DNA of 6,376 nucleotides from the NCBI GenBank assembly GCA_964613485.1, contig CAZTHB010000034.1, positions 1-6,376 of the forward strand. The letters run 5' to 3'. Below, piece by piece: positions 1 to 6,376 of this stretch. Position numbers and translations under genes: made by a program. The notes below the pieces were generated by a model. That model was not told where the DNA came from. It worked only from the letters and a program-made list of their open reading frames with translations, and did not search any database. The DNA is from JADZGC01 sp964613485. Lineage in GTDB: Bacteria > Patescibacteriota > Saccharimonadia > CAILAD01 > GCA-016700035. Each line of letters starts with the position of its first letter. The stretch's first letter is position 1.

Positions 1-1131
1 CTTACGGCGATAGTGTCGGTGAAGTTGCCAGAACCGCAATTTGAAGGGCAGACGAAGGGCAAGCTTGGTAACCCTGAGATCCGCGGTATTGTTGATACTG
101 TAGTCAGTGAGTATCTTGCTTATTATCTCGAAGAAAATCCGGCTGAGGCTAAGAAGATCATAGGCAAGGCATCACTCTCGGCGCGGGCCCGATTAGCTGC
201 TCGGGCTGCGCGTGATACAGTTATACGTAAGGGTGCGCTTGACGGTATGACGCTCCCTGGAAAGCTAGCCGACTGTAGCTCGAAGGATATGAAAAAATCT
301 GAAATATTTATCGTAGAGGGTGACTCGGCCGGTGGGTCGGCAAAAGGTGGTCGTAACCCAGAGTTTCAAGCTATTCTCCCGTTGCGCGGTAAGATCTTGA
401 ATGTGGAGCGCGCTCGACTCGACAAGATGCTCTCGAGTAACGAAGTAAAAAATCTGATTATCGCGCTTGGGACCGGCATTGCAGACAACTTTGAGCTCGC
501 GAAGCTGCGATATAACCGCATCATTATCGCGACTGACGCAGACGTTGACGGTTCACACATTCGGACATTGCTCTTGACCTTCTTCTTCCGCCATATGCCA
601 CAAGTGATTGAAGCTGGGCACGTGTATATTGCTCAGCCGCCACTCTATAAACTTTCTATCGGTAAGGAAAAGCACTATGTCTACACTGATGCAGAGCGAG
701 ACGTGCTACTGAAGGAACTAGCCGATAAGGTAGCGTCCAAGTCTGCAAATACTAAGGCAGCTGAGGATACGGCTGTAGCTGAGGCCGAAGAAACACTTGA
801 CGTGGAGACCGCTGATGATTTAGCGGAACTTGCCCTGCAGACACAATCGGAAGATGAAGTAGGCGAAGCAACTACTGAGGCTGCTGAAGCGGAGGTAGGA
901 ATAAAGATCCCAGGCCTATCGATGCAACGATATAAGGGTCTTGGAGAGATGAACCCTGATCAGCTTTGGGAAACTACCATGGACCCAGATAATCGTGTCA
1001 TGTTACAAGTAACTATTGATGATGCCGAAAAAGCCGATGTTATCTTCTCGAAGTTGATGGGTGATGAGGTGAGCTTGCGCAAAGCCTTCATTCAGACTCA
1101 TGCCAAGTCAGTTACGAATATTGATTTCTAA
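1..1131 (+). CDS. gyrB: DNA gyrase subunit B, C-terminal part (5' end outside window)
   Basis: GyrB is the ATPase subunit of type II topoisomerase DNA gyrase (A2B2), which introduces negative supercoils in the cytoplasm. The frame is open from base 1, and reads LTAIVSVKLPEPQFEGQTK, a typical internal GyrB stretch, so the GTG at 13 is an internal valine and the true start lies upstream. Visible are the end of the transducer domain (ATPase domain absent) and the whole TOPRIM/tail region: EGDSAGGS at 316-339 holds the catalytic Glu, DADVDGSH at 535-558 holds the metal-binding Asp triad, and QRYKGLGEMN at 925-954 is the tail signature. Between TOPRIM and the tail, about 721-900, is an acidic, alanine-rich insertion (18 D/E and 15 A in 60 residues) at about the place where proteobacterial GyrB carries a larger insert. 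The position equivalent to E. coli Lys447 is Arg (LPLRGK). The gene ends in TAA at 1129-1131, 15 nt before the preferred gyrA start. Identity is secure. Confidence 0.98.
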   Translation, partial: LTAIVSVKLPEPQFEGQTKGKLGNPEIRGIVDTVVSEYLAYYLEENPAEAKKIIGKASLSARARLAARAARDTVIRKGALDGMTLPGKLADCSSKDMKKSEIFIVEGDSAGGSAKGGRNPEFQAILPLRGKILNVERARLDKMLSSNEVKNLIIALGTGIADNFELAKLRYNRIIIATDADVDGSHIRTLLLTFFFRHMPQVIEAGHVYIAQPPLYKLSIGKEKHYVYTDAERDVLLKELADKVASKSANTKAAEDTAVAEAEETLDVETADDLAELALQTQSEDEVGEATTEAAEAEVGIKIPGLSMQRYKGLGEMNPDQLWETTMDPDNRVMLQVTIDDAEKADVIFSKLMGDEVSLRKAFIQTHAKSVTNIDF

Positions 1132-1136
1132 GAAAT

Positions 1137-1140
1137 GGAG
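1137..1140 (+). promoter_or_regulatory. Ribosome binding site deciding the gyrA start
   Basis: GGAG lies 6 nt upstream of the ATG at 1147, a standard Shine-Dalgarno distance. The other in-frame ATG at 1135 overlaps this site and has only a weak purine stretch (AAGAA) directly in front of it. The 1147 start is therefore preferred. Confidence 0.7.
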
Positions 1141-1146
1141 CCTAAC

Positions 1147-3681
1147 ATGGATGACACAACCAAAGACCTCCCAAATTCAGATAGCCAAGACGCAGCTCAG
1201 TCTGACGTATCTCCTGTAATTGATAATGATGGGCAGGGCAGTGTAAAAGTTCATTCTATCGAAACCGAGATGGAGAAGAGCTATCTCGAGTACGCGATGT
1301 CGGTTATCGTTTCTCGCGCATTGCCAGACGTTCGGGATGGGTTGAAGCCAGTGCATCGTCGTATTTTATATTCAATGCACACGCTAGGCTTGCGAGCTAG
1401 TGCGAAGTATCGTAAAAGCGCTACCATCGTCGGTGAGGTTATCGGTTCGTACCACCCTCACGGAGATACGGCAATTTATGACTCGATGGTGCGTATGGCT
1501 CAGGACTTTTCTCTCCGCTACCCAATGGTAGATGGTCAAGGTAACTTTGGATCTGCCGACGGCGACCGTGCTGCTGCATATCGATACACCGAGGCTAAAA
1601 TGACTCGCATTGCTGAAGAAATGTTGGCGGATATCGATAAGGATACGGTAGATTTTATGCCCAACTATGATGGGTCCAAGAAAGAGCCCAGAGTCCTACC
1701 TGCACGCGTACCAAATCTCCTCCTGAACGGGATCCAGGGTATTGCGGTTGGTATGGCTACAAACATTCCGACTCATAATCTTACTGAGGTGATCGATGCT
1801 ACCGTGCATCTGATTGATAATCCGGAAGCGAACGTACAAGATCTGATGCAGTTTGTAAAAGGCCCCGATTTTCCTACTGGCGGCTTGATTTTTGATGATG
1901 GTGGTATCGCATCCGCCTACAGTACTGGGCGTGGCAGCATTACTATGCGTGCAGTAGCGGAGATTGTAGAGAGTAAGAAGGATCGCAAGGCAATCGTGAT
2001 TACCGAGCTGCCATATCAGGTGATTCGTGGGACCTTGGTAGAAAAAATTGCCGAGCTGCATCGCGAGAAAAAAGTAATTGGCATTAGTGATATTCGTGAC
2101 CAAACATCTGACCGTGTTGGTACGCGTATTGTTATTGAACTTAAGAAAGACGCGTACCCTCAAAAGATCCTTAATCAGCTCTATAAATTTACGCCGATGC
2201 AGACAAGCTTCCATGTAAATATGCTTGCGCTTGTAGACGGTATTCAGCCTCGTGTTCTTAACCTAGAAATGGTACTCAAGCACTTCCTCGATCATCGCAA
2301 AGAAGTCGTTCGCCGCCGTACTGAGTTTGAGCTCAAAAAAGCCCAGGATCAGGCGCATATCCTCGAAGGACTTTTGATAGCGCTAGATGAGATCGATAAG
2401 GTGATATCTACGATCCGAAACAGCCAGACACAGGAAGATGCGCGCGCTGCTTTAATGAAAAACTTCAAGCTCAGCGAAATTCAAGCCAATGCGATATTGG
2501 CCATGCAGCTACGACGATTGGCTGGTCTTGAGCGCAAGAAGATCCAAGATGAGTATGCGGCATTACAAAAGCTTATCGCCGAGCTGACCGAGATCCTCAG
2601 CTCCGAAGCAAACATCCTGAAAGTAATTAAGGAAGAGCTGACAGAGATTAAGGATAAATATGGAGATGAGCGACGTACTCAGATCGAAGCTAGAGGCGCA
2701 GGCACATTCTCAGACGAAGATCTGGTGCCAAATGAAGATGTAATCCTGACCCTGACAAAGGGTGGATACGTGAAGCGTATGCCAAGTGACACCTACAAGA
2801 GCCAGGGTCGTGGTGGTAAGGGTATTATGGGTATGACAACCAAAGAAGAGGACGTCGTCCAGGATGTGCTGAAGACAAAGAACCATGATTGGGTACTTTT
2901 CTTCACGAGCAAGGGGCGAGCCTTTAGGGTTAAGGTCTATGAGATTCCTTCTTCTGGGCGCACGGCCAAGGGGGTGTCGATCGTAAATATCCTCAATCTT
3001 GCTCCAGAGGAGAAGGTTACGAGTGCTATTACGATGACCAAGGATGAACAAGCTCAATATCTCTTCATGGCAACGCGCATGGGGACGATCAAGAAGAGTA
3101 AGCTCATCGATTTCGCAAACATTCGATCGAGTGGCATCATTGCCATTAAGCTTGATGCGGGCGACGAGTTGGCATGGGTGAAGAAGTGTAGTGATGGGGA
3201 TGACATTATCCTGTCGACTGCGAAGGCTCAGGCTTTGCGATTCGGCCAAGAAGCAGCTCGACCGATGGGCCGCGCTACGCGTGGTGTGCGCGGTATGCGC
3301 TTGCGTGCGGGCGATCACGTGGTTGGAGTAGATATTGTCGGTAAGGAAGAAGGCTTGATGCTTGTAACCTGCGCTAATGGCTATGGTAAGCTCACAAAGA
3401 CAGAGCAGTTTACAAAGCACGCTCGCGGTGGTGTCGGCATCAAGGCGGGAGTTGTGACGGCGAAGACAGGTGAGGTTATTGATTCGCGCGTTATTGGCTC
3501 AAAGGAAGATGATCTTCTGATAATCTCTCGACAAGGTCAAGTGATCCGTTTGCGCCTCAAAGATATCTCGGTCATCGGCAGGGCTACTCAGGGGGTACGC
3601 ATTATGAAGATGAAGGAAGGCGACAACGTAGCCTCATTAGCGCTCATAGACGCGTCTGGTGAGCCTGAGGTCACGGAGTAG
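1147..3681 (+). CDS. gyrA: DNA gyrase subunit A
   Basis: GyrA cuts and rejoins DNA and wraps it around its C-terminal domain; it partners the GyrB encoded just upstream. From the ATG at 1147 the product is 844 residues (848 if ATG 1135 is used). Residues 1 to about 35 are an acidic, low-complexity leader, making the N-terminus about 23 residues longer than in E. coli. The breakage-reunion domain follows: VRDGLKPVHRR, the quinolone region HPHGDTAIYD (bases 1453-1482), and the active site AYRYTEAKM with Arg144 and catalytic Tyr145 (TAC at 1579). A coiled-coil tower spans about residues 380-510 and lacks the insertion of E. coli GyrA. The C-terminal beta-pinwheel starts with a GyrA-box QGRGGKG (residues 553-559, bases 2803-2823; canonical QRRGGKG), which argues for gyrase and against ParC. 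Degenerate blade repeats follow near residues 604-609, 708-713, 759-763 and 811-817. The position equivalent to E. coli Ser83 is Thr and that of Asp87 is Asp. Stop TAG at 3679. Confidence 0.98.
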   Translation: MDDTTKDLPNSDSQDAAQSDVSPVIDNDGQGSVKVHSIETEMEKSYLEYAMSVIVSRALPDVRDGLKPVHRRILYSMHTLGLRASAKYRKSATIVGEVIGSYHPHGDTAIYDSMVRMAQDFSLRYPMVDGQGNFGSADGDRAAAYRYTEAKMTRIAEEMLADIDKDTVDFMPNYDGSKKEPRVLPARVPNLLLNGIQGIAVGMATNIPTHNLTEVIDATVHLIDNPEANVQDLMQFVKGPDFPTGGLIFDDGGIASAYSTGRGSITMRAVAEIVESKKDRKAIVITELPYQVIRGTLVEKIAELHREKKVIGISDIRDQTSDRVGTRIVIELKKDAYPQKILNQLYKFTPMQTSFHVNMLALVDGIQPRVLNLEMVLKHFLDHRKEVVRRRTEFELKKAQDQAHILEGLLIALDEIDKVISTIRNSQTQEDARAALMKNFKLSEIQANAILAMQLRRLAGLERKKIQDEYAALQKLIAELTEILSSEANILKVIKEELTEIKDKYGDERRTQIEARGAGTFSDEDLVPNEDVILTLTKGGYVKRMPSDTYKSQGRGGKGIMGMTTKEEDVVQDVLKTKNHDWVLFFTSKGRAFRVKVYEIPSSGRTAKGVSIVNILNLAPEEKVTSAITMTKDEQAQYLFMATRMGTIKKSKLIDFANIRSSGIIAIKLDAGDELAWVKKCSDGDDIILSTAKAQALRFGQEAARPMGRATRGVRGMRLRAGDHVVGVDIVGKEEGLMLVTCANGYGKLTKTEQFTKHARGGVGIKAGVVTAKTGEVIDSRVIGSKEDDLLIISRQGQVIRLRLKDISVIGRATQGVRIMKMKEGDNVASLALIDASGEPEVTE

Positions 3682-3699
3682 CGCTTAGGGCGCGAAGTG

Positions 3700-3710
3700 C
3701 GGTAGGATAG
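3700..3710 (+). promoter_or_regulatory. Possible -10-like element before the methyltransferase-like gene
   Basis: CGGTAGGATAG lies in the 39-nt gap after gyrA. It is nearly identical to CGGTAAGATAG at 4301-4311 ahead of the next gene, and its TAGGAT core resembles a -10 hexamer. No convincing -35 is seen 16-18 nt upstream. Its AGGA could instead be a ribosome site, but it lies 13 nt from the ATG, which is long. If it were a -10, transcripts would have a leader of only a few bases. Tentative. Confidence 0.25.
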
Positions 3711-3720
3711 AAGCATAACT

Positions 3721-4311
3721 ATGATCCAACGCACACTTCACTCTCTCAAGAAACTCCCCGGCCATGTGCGTTCACGCATGGGCGGACGGCTCATTAGCCC
3801 GCGAGCTATATTGGATGATTTGAAGCTCGAGGAAGGTGATGTGGTGCTTGAGCTCGGCAATCCGACTGGTTTCTTTGCGCCCGCTGCAGTAGATCTGGTA
3901 GGTACACCTGGGCGTATGATCGTTGCGGGTCCAAATCTAGACTCTTTTGATCGTATCAAATATCTCGTAGAGGCACGTAAAGTCGAACCTGTTTTGTTAG
4001 CAGATGTATTGCTCGGTAAGGCTTTTGCGCAGCATTCGCTTGATGTCGTATTACTGACAAATCTGCTGTCCTCATCATTGCACCCGAGCCATTTTTGCTT
4101 GTCGCTCAATAGCTATTTGAAGCTGAAGAGTCGTATAGTGTTGGTGGATTGGCAGGTGAATACGGGAGTGGGGCCAGAACATGAGCGTAAAGTGAGTCGC
4201 GAGGACGCCATTCGTATGCTCACGAGCTGTGGCTGGAAGTTTGAGTCAAGCTTGCGTACACCGGGATATCACTATGGGCTTGTTTTCAGGAACAATCCTC
4301 CGGTAAGATAG
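3721..4311 (+). CDS. Class I SAM-dependent methyltransferase-like protein with degenerate cofactor motifs
   Basis: The 196-residue product has the layout of a short UbiE-type Rossmann methyltransferase, probably soluble (no signal peptide or membrane helix seen). After a basic N-terminus (1-30), residues 39-52 correspond to motif I but read LELGNPTGFF, so the usual GxGxG is GxPxG (Gly46, Pro48, Gly50). The acidic residue expected at the end of strand 2, which normally binds the ribose of SAM, appears replaced by Gly70 (IVAGPN). Later parts fit the fold: LLAD at 92-95, a motif IV-like strand SLDVVLLTNLL at 106-116, the strand RIVLVDW at 138-144, and a terminal SREDAIRMLTSCGW helix with the YHYGLVF strand at 183-189. 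Substrate is not predictable. ATG 3721 has no strong ribosome site (nearest AGGA is 13 nt away), so expression may depend on read-through from gyrA 39 nt upstream. It may be a weak, altered or non-catalytic methyltransferase. Fold fairly likely, activity uncertain. Confidence 0.7.
   Translation: MIQRTLHSLKKLPGHVRSRMGGRLISPRAILDDLKLEEGDVVLELGNPTGFFAPAAVDLVGTPGRMIVAGPNLDSFDRIKYLVEARKVEPVLLADVLLGKAFAQHSLDVVLLTNLLSSSLHPSHFCLSLNSYLKLKSRIVLVDWQVNTGVGPEHERKVSREDAIRMLTSCGWKFESSLRTPGYHYGLVFRNNPPVR
4280..4309 (+). promoter_or_regulatory. Candidate sigma70-type promoter for the DUF212 gene
   Basis: TTGTTT (4280-4285) and TAAGAT (4304-4309) are separated by 18 nt, the same spacing as in the rRNA promoter at 5227. 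The site sits inside the last codons of the methyltransferase-like gene, and would start RNA about 20 nt before the GTG of the next gene. The -35 matches only the TTG half well, so this is moderate evidence. Confidence 0.35.
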
Positions 4312-4328
4312 GGATAATCTAAAACAAG

Positions 4329-4336
4329 AGAGGTGA
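4329..4336 (+). promoter_or_regulatory. Strong ribosome binding site for a GTG start
   Basis: AGAGGTGA closely matches GGAGGTGA, the complement of the 16S 3' tail. The AGAGG core is 6 nt from the GTG at 4340. This supports the GTG start, which also gives the expected DUF212 N-terminus. Confidence 0.75.
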
Positions 4337-4339
4337 GGG

Positions 4340-5197
4340 GTGCAGATTTCCGAATATCTATGGGTTCCGTTAGCAACTTGGGCAATTGCCCAAAGCATTA
4401 AGTTCTTTATTGCGGTGTTCAGAGGGCAGTATACGCCTTCGTTACTCTTCTCGTCCGGGGGTATGCCGAGCGTACACTCTGCGACTGTCTCGTCACTCGC
4501 CACCGTCGCGCTCATAATCGGCGGTCCAGAGAGCCCGCTTTTCGGTATTACGGGGGTATTTGCTGCTATCGTGATGTATGACAGTCTAGGTGTTCGCCGT
4601 GCTGCGGGCGAACAAGCGCGAGCGTTAAACCATCTTATCGATGATTTACTCCAAGCTGGGGCGATTAAGTCACACATAAAGTACGGTCATCTGCGTGAGA
4701 TCTTGGGTCATCGTCCGCTCGAAGTAGTAATTGGGGCGACACTGGGAGTTCTCCTCGCGGCAGCCTTTACAGCGAGCACTCTACTCGAGCGCCTTCCCTG
4801 GCTGGTTGCTCGTCCGAACAGTACCGCGATGCTTATAGAGCTTATCGTGGCCGGGTTCTTGCTGATTGCCGCAGGGCTTACAGTGTTCTTTGCGCGGCGG
4901 CCACAAGGACGCTTGTCTAGCTACCGTCCATTCGCGCGACACATCGCGATATCAAATGTCATCTCATCTCTAGCCTTAGCTTTTTGCTGGCTGATGCAAC
5001 GTCAACAGATACAGAGCTGGCAGAATTGGGTAGTTTTGATCGTCGTATTGCTGGGCTTTATATTTTGGCATCTTGGTCTCTGGTATCACTTGCTGGTAAA
5101 CGGTGCGCTACGTACGCAAGTTGATTCAAAGGCTTCTGTGCGCCGTGAACGATGGTTGAAGACCACGAAAAAACGTCGCAATAAGCCAGCCAAATAA
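4340..5197 (+). CDS. Divergent PAP2 family (DUF212/YuiD-like) membrane protein with C-terminal extension
   Basis: An integral membrane protein of 285 residues with a GTG start. The N-terminal half (about 1-143) carries the hallmarks of DUF212, a family distantly related to type 2 phosphatidic acid phosphatases: AQSIKFF with Lys21, SGGMPSVHSAT with His46 (the PSGH-like motif), YDSLGVRRAAGEQ at 80-92, and a late LGHRPLEVVIGA with His124. These are the expected phosphate-binding and catalytic positions, so a lipid or isoprenoid phosphatase role is plausible, but the family's substrate is not established. Family members are usually about 150-160 residues. Here an extra region adds three hydrophobic segments (about 162-184, 201-219 and 228-253, the last ending WHLGLWYHLL) and a basic tail at 264-285 with RRERW and KKRR. 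Membrane helices in the core are seen near 5-26, 49-61, 66-80 and 127-143. It follows the methyltransferase-like gene by 28 nt and ends in tandem stops TAATAA. No terminator is visible downstream. Confidence 0.85.
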   Translation: MQISEYLWVPLATWAIAQSIKFFIAVFRGQYTPSLLFSSGGMPSVHSATVSSLATVALIIGGPESPLFGITGVFAAIVMYDSLGVRRAAGEQARALNHLIDDLLQAGAIKSHIKYGHLREILGHRPLEVVIGATLGVLLAAAFTASTLLERLPWLVARPNSTAMLIELIVAGFLLIAAGLTVFFARRPQGRLSSYRPFARHIAISNVISSLALAFCWLMQRQQIQSWQNWVVLIVVLLGFIFWHLGLWYHLLVNGALRTQVDSKASVRRERWLKTTKKRRNKPAK

Positions 5198-5226
5198 TAA
5201 TATAGAACTTTCTTCTTGTGAGAGGG

Positions 5227-5256
5227 TTGACGAACCTATCTCATATCAGGTAAAAT
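5227..5256 (+). promoter_or_regulatory. rRNA promoter P1 (sigma70 type)
   Basis: TTGACG (5227-5232) and TAAAAT (5251-5256) are 18 nt apart, each matching consensus at five of six bases. RNA would start near A5264, giving a 16S leader of about 278 nt. It lies 29 nt after the DUF212 stop, with an A/T-rich tract upstream. This is the best promoter in the window. Confidence 0.75.
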
Positions 5257-5355
5257 CCTCTCTAGTAGCTTTTATTGTAGAAGCAACAAAAATACACCGG
5301 TTCCGCCTCGGCGAAAAATCCTTAAAAAGAATCGCCATACAGGAGCCATATTTTT

Positions 5356-5385
5356 TTGACACATCTTGTGGTGTGGGCTTAATAC
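5356..5385 (+). promoter_or_regulatory. Possible second rRNA promoter P2
   Basis: A perfect TTGACA (5356-5361), preceded by a run of T, is followed 18 nt later by TAATAC (5380-5385), a poor -10 with three of six matches. Tandem promoters are common before rRNA operons, and the spacing equals that of P1, but the weak -10 keeps this uncertain. Confidence 0.35.
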
Positions 5386-5394
5386 AGATTGCTA

Positions 5395-5407
5395 CGATCT
5401 TTGACAA
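5395..5407 (+). promoter_or_regulatory. boxA-like antitermination element
   Basis: CGATCTTTGACAA matches the E. coli rRNA boxA TGCTCTTTAACAA at 10 of 13 positions, and lies in the leader upstream of 16S where NusB/NusE (S10) would bind the RNA to keep polymerase from stopping early. A short stem (TGACA 5402-5406 with TGTCA 5416-5420) overlaps it. Confidence 0.5.
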
Positions 5408-5476
5408 GTGAAACGTGTCAGTTCAACTTAAAATTTTGAGTTGTTTGTATTCGTCTAGATAACAGGATTATGTGTT

Positions 5477-5520
5477 TACGAGTCCTCACTGTTGGCTCGT
5501 AGATTCTATTTTTAACAGTG
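5477..5520 (+). other. Predicted H-type pseudoknot in the 16S leader RNA
   Basis: TACGAG (5477-5482) pairs with CTCGTA (5496-5501), extendable to 8 pairs (5475-5482 with 5496-5503) including one G-U. Within its 13-nt loop, CACTGTT (5487-5493) is perfectly complementary to AACAGTG (5514-5520) downstream. Both helices can be drawn together as a pseudoknot, or as two alternative structures. Whether it folds depends on loop geometry, which was not computed. Confidence 0.45.
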
Positions 5521-5540
5521 AAATGATTCTTGAATCATTT
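5521..5540 (+). other. Perfect 9-bp hairpin abutting the 16S 5' end
   Basis: AAATGATTC and GAATCATTT flank TT, so the arm ends in a CTTG tetraloop, a known stable loop type in RNA. It starts right after the pseudoknot strand ending at 5520 and ends one base before the position equivalent to 16S nucleotide 1. There is no T run after it, so it is not a terminator; a role in processing or assembly of pre-16S RNA is an inference. Confidence 0.6.

Positions 5541-6376
<836 letters not shown>

Larger units (their letters stand above)
5198..5540 (+). other. rRNA operon promoter and leader region
   Basis: This 343-base gap has no credible gene. It holds an A/T-rich start (5192-5217, possibly acting as an UP element), promoter P1 at 5227-5256, a possible P2 at 5356-5385, a boxA-like element at 5395-5407, and a structured 3' end (pseudoknot 5477-5520 and hairpin 5521-5540) running up to the 16S gene. 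The part from about 5257 to 5355 shows only weak short hairpins. Confidence 0.8.

Noticed and set aside
13..15. GTG as the start of the GyrB reading frame
   Set aside because: The frame is open from base 1 and the residues before it (LTAI) continue a conserved GyrB stretch, so the gene enters from outside the window.
1135..1137. ATG 1135 as the gyrA start
   Set aside because: It overlaps the GGAG ribosome site that is well placed for ATG 1147, and has only a weak site of its own; it cannot be fully excluded.
1696..3420. Long minus-strand open frames across gyrA
   Set aside because: They lie inside a conserved + strand gene and their translations show no recognisable domain; they are shadows of its codon pattern.
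3681..3700. Hairpin GCGCTT/AAGTGC after gyrA as a terminator
   Set aside because: The stem has a G-U pair and an 8-nt loop, and no T run follows, so it does not look like an intrinsic terminator.
3738..4677. Minus-strand open frames across the methyltransferase-like and DUF212 genes
   Set aside because: The + strand frames carry family motifs and a good ribosome site; the reverse frames are composition-biased and unlike known proteins.
1..5197. UGA recoded as glycine or tryptophan
   Set aside because: All four reading frames are complete without in-frame TGA and end at TAA or TAG.
5304..5313. CGCC-TC-GGCG hairpin as a terminator
   Set aside because: Only four pairs with a 2-nt loop, and followed by A on the + strand; the minus strand is not better.
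5341..5345. AGGAG as a ribosome site of a leader peptide
   Set aside because: No start codon follows at a suitable distance; the next bases are CCATA and a T run.
5401..5434. TTGACA (5401) with TAAAAT (5429) as a third rRNA promoter
   Set aside because: The 22-nt spacer is too long for sigma70, and the TTGACA is better explained as part of boxA.

Overview
The window reads on the + strand throughout. It contains the 3' part of gyrB (cut by the left edge), a complete gyrA, a small methyltransferase-fold gene, a membrane gene of the divergent PAP2 (DUF212/YuiD-like) family, a 343-base non-coding rRNA leader, and the first half of a 16S rRNA gene running off the right edge. No credible minus-strand gene was seen.

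Organism: a bacterium. The gyrB-gyrA order, the wording of GyrA (motifs such as AYRYTEAKM), the short 16S helix 17 and the tandem small genes together suggest a candidate-phyla-radiation (Patescibacteria) lineage, perhaps related to Saccharibacteria. This is recognition from memory and not an alignment. The commonly used TM7 16S signature after GGGCGTAAAG is not matched, so rank below phylum is open. The genes use all three stop codons conventionally as far as visible (TAA, TAG, TAG, TAA), with no in-frame TGA, so the UGA-glycine code of Gracilibacteria and Absconditabacteria is not indicated.

Layout: gyrB ends at 1131 and gyrA most likely starts at 1147, where a GGAG ribosome site sits 6 nt upstream; the two form an operon for the two subunits of DNA gyrase. 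After 39 nt comes a 196-residue protein with a Rossmann methyltransferase outline but damaged SAM-binding motifs. After another 28 nt comes a 285-residue DUF212 membrane protein with a clear PSxH motif and an unusual three-helix C-terminal extension. These genes could be read through from the gyr operon; a possible internal promoter lies at the end of the methyltransferase gene.

The 5198-5540 gap is an rRNA leader. It holds a strong sigma70-type promoter (TTGACG-N18-TAAAAT), a possible second promoter (TTGACA-N18-TAATAC), a boxA-like antitermination element, a predicted pseudoknot and a perfect 9-bp hairpin that ends exactly where alignment to E. coli places nucleotide 1 of mature 16S rRNA. 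The 16S half is 836 nt, corresponding to about E. coli 1-821; an enlarged V1 helix and a shortened helix 17 account for the difference, so no intron is present in this half. The gyrB-gyrA-rRNA order recalls the origin-proximal gyrB-gyrA-rrnO order of Bacillus subtilis.

No clearly new system was found. The most interesting items are the structured 16S leader, the methyltransferase-like protein with a degenerate cofactor site, and the extended DUF212 protein beside it.
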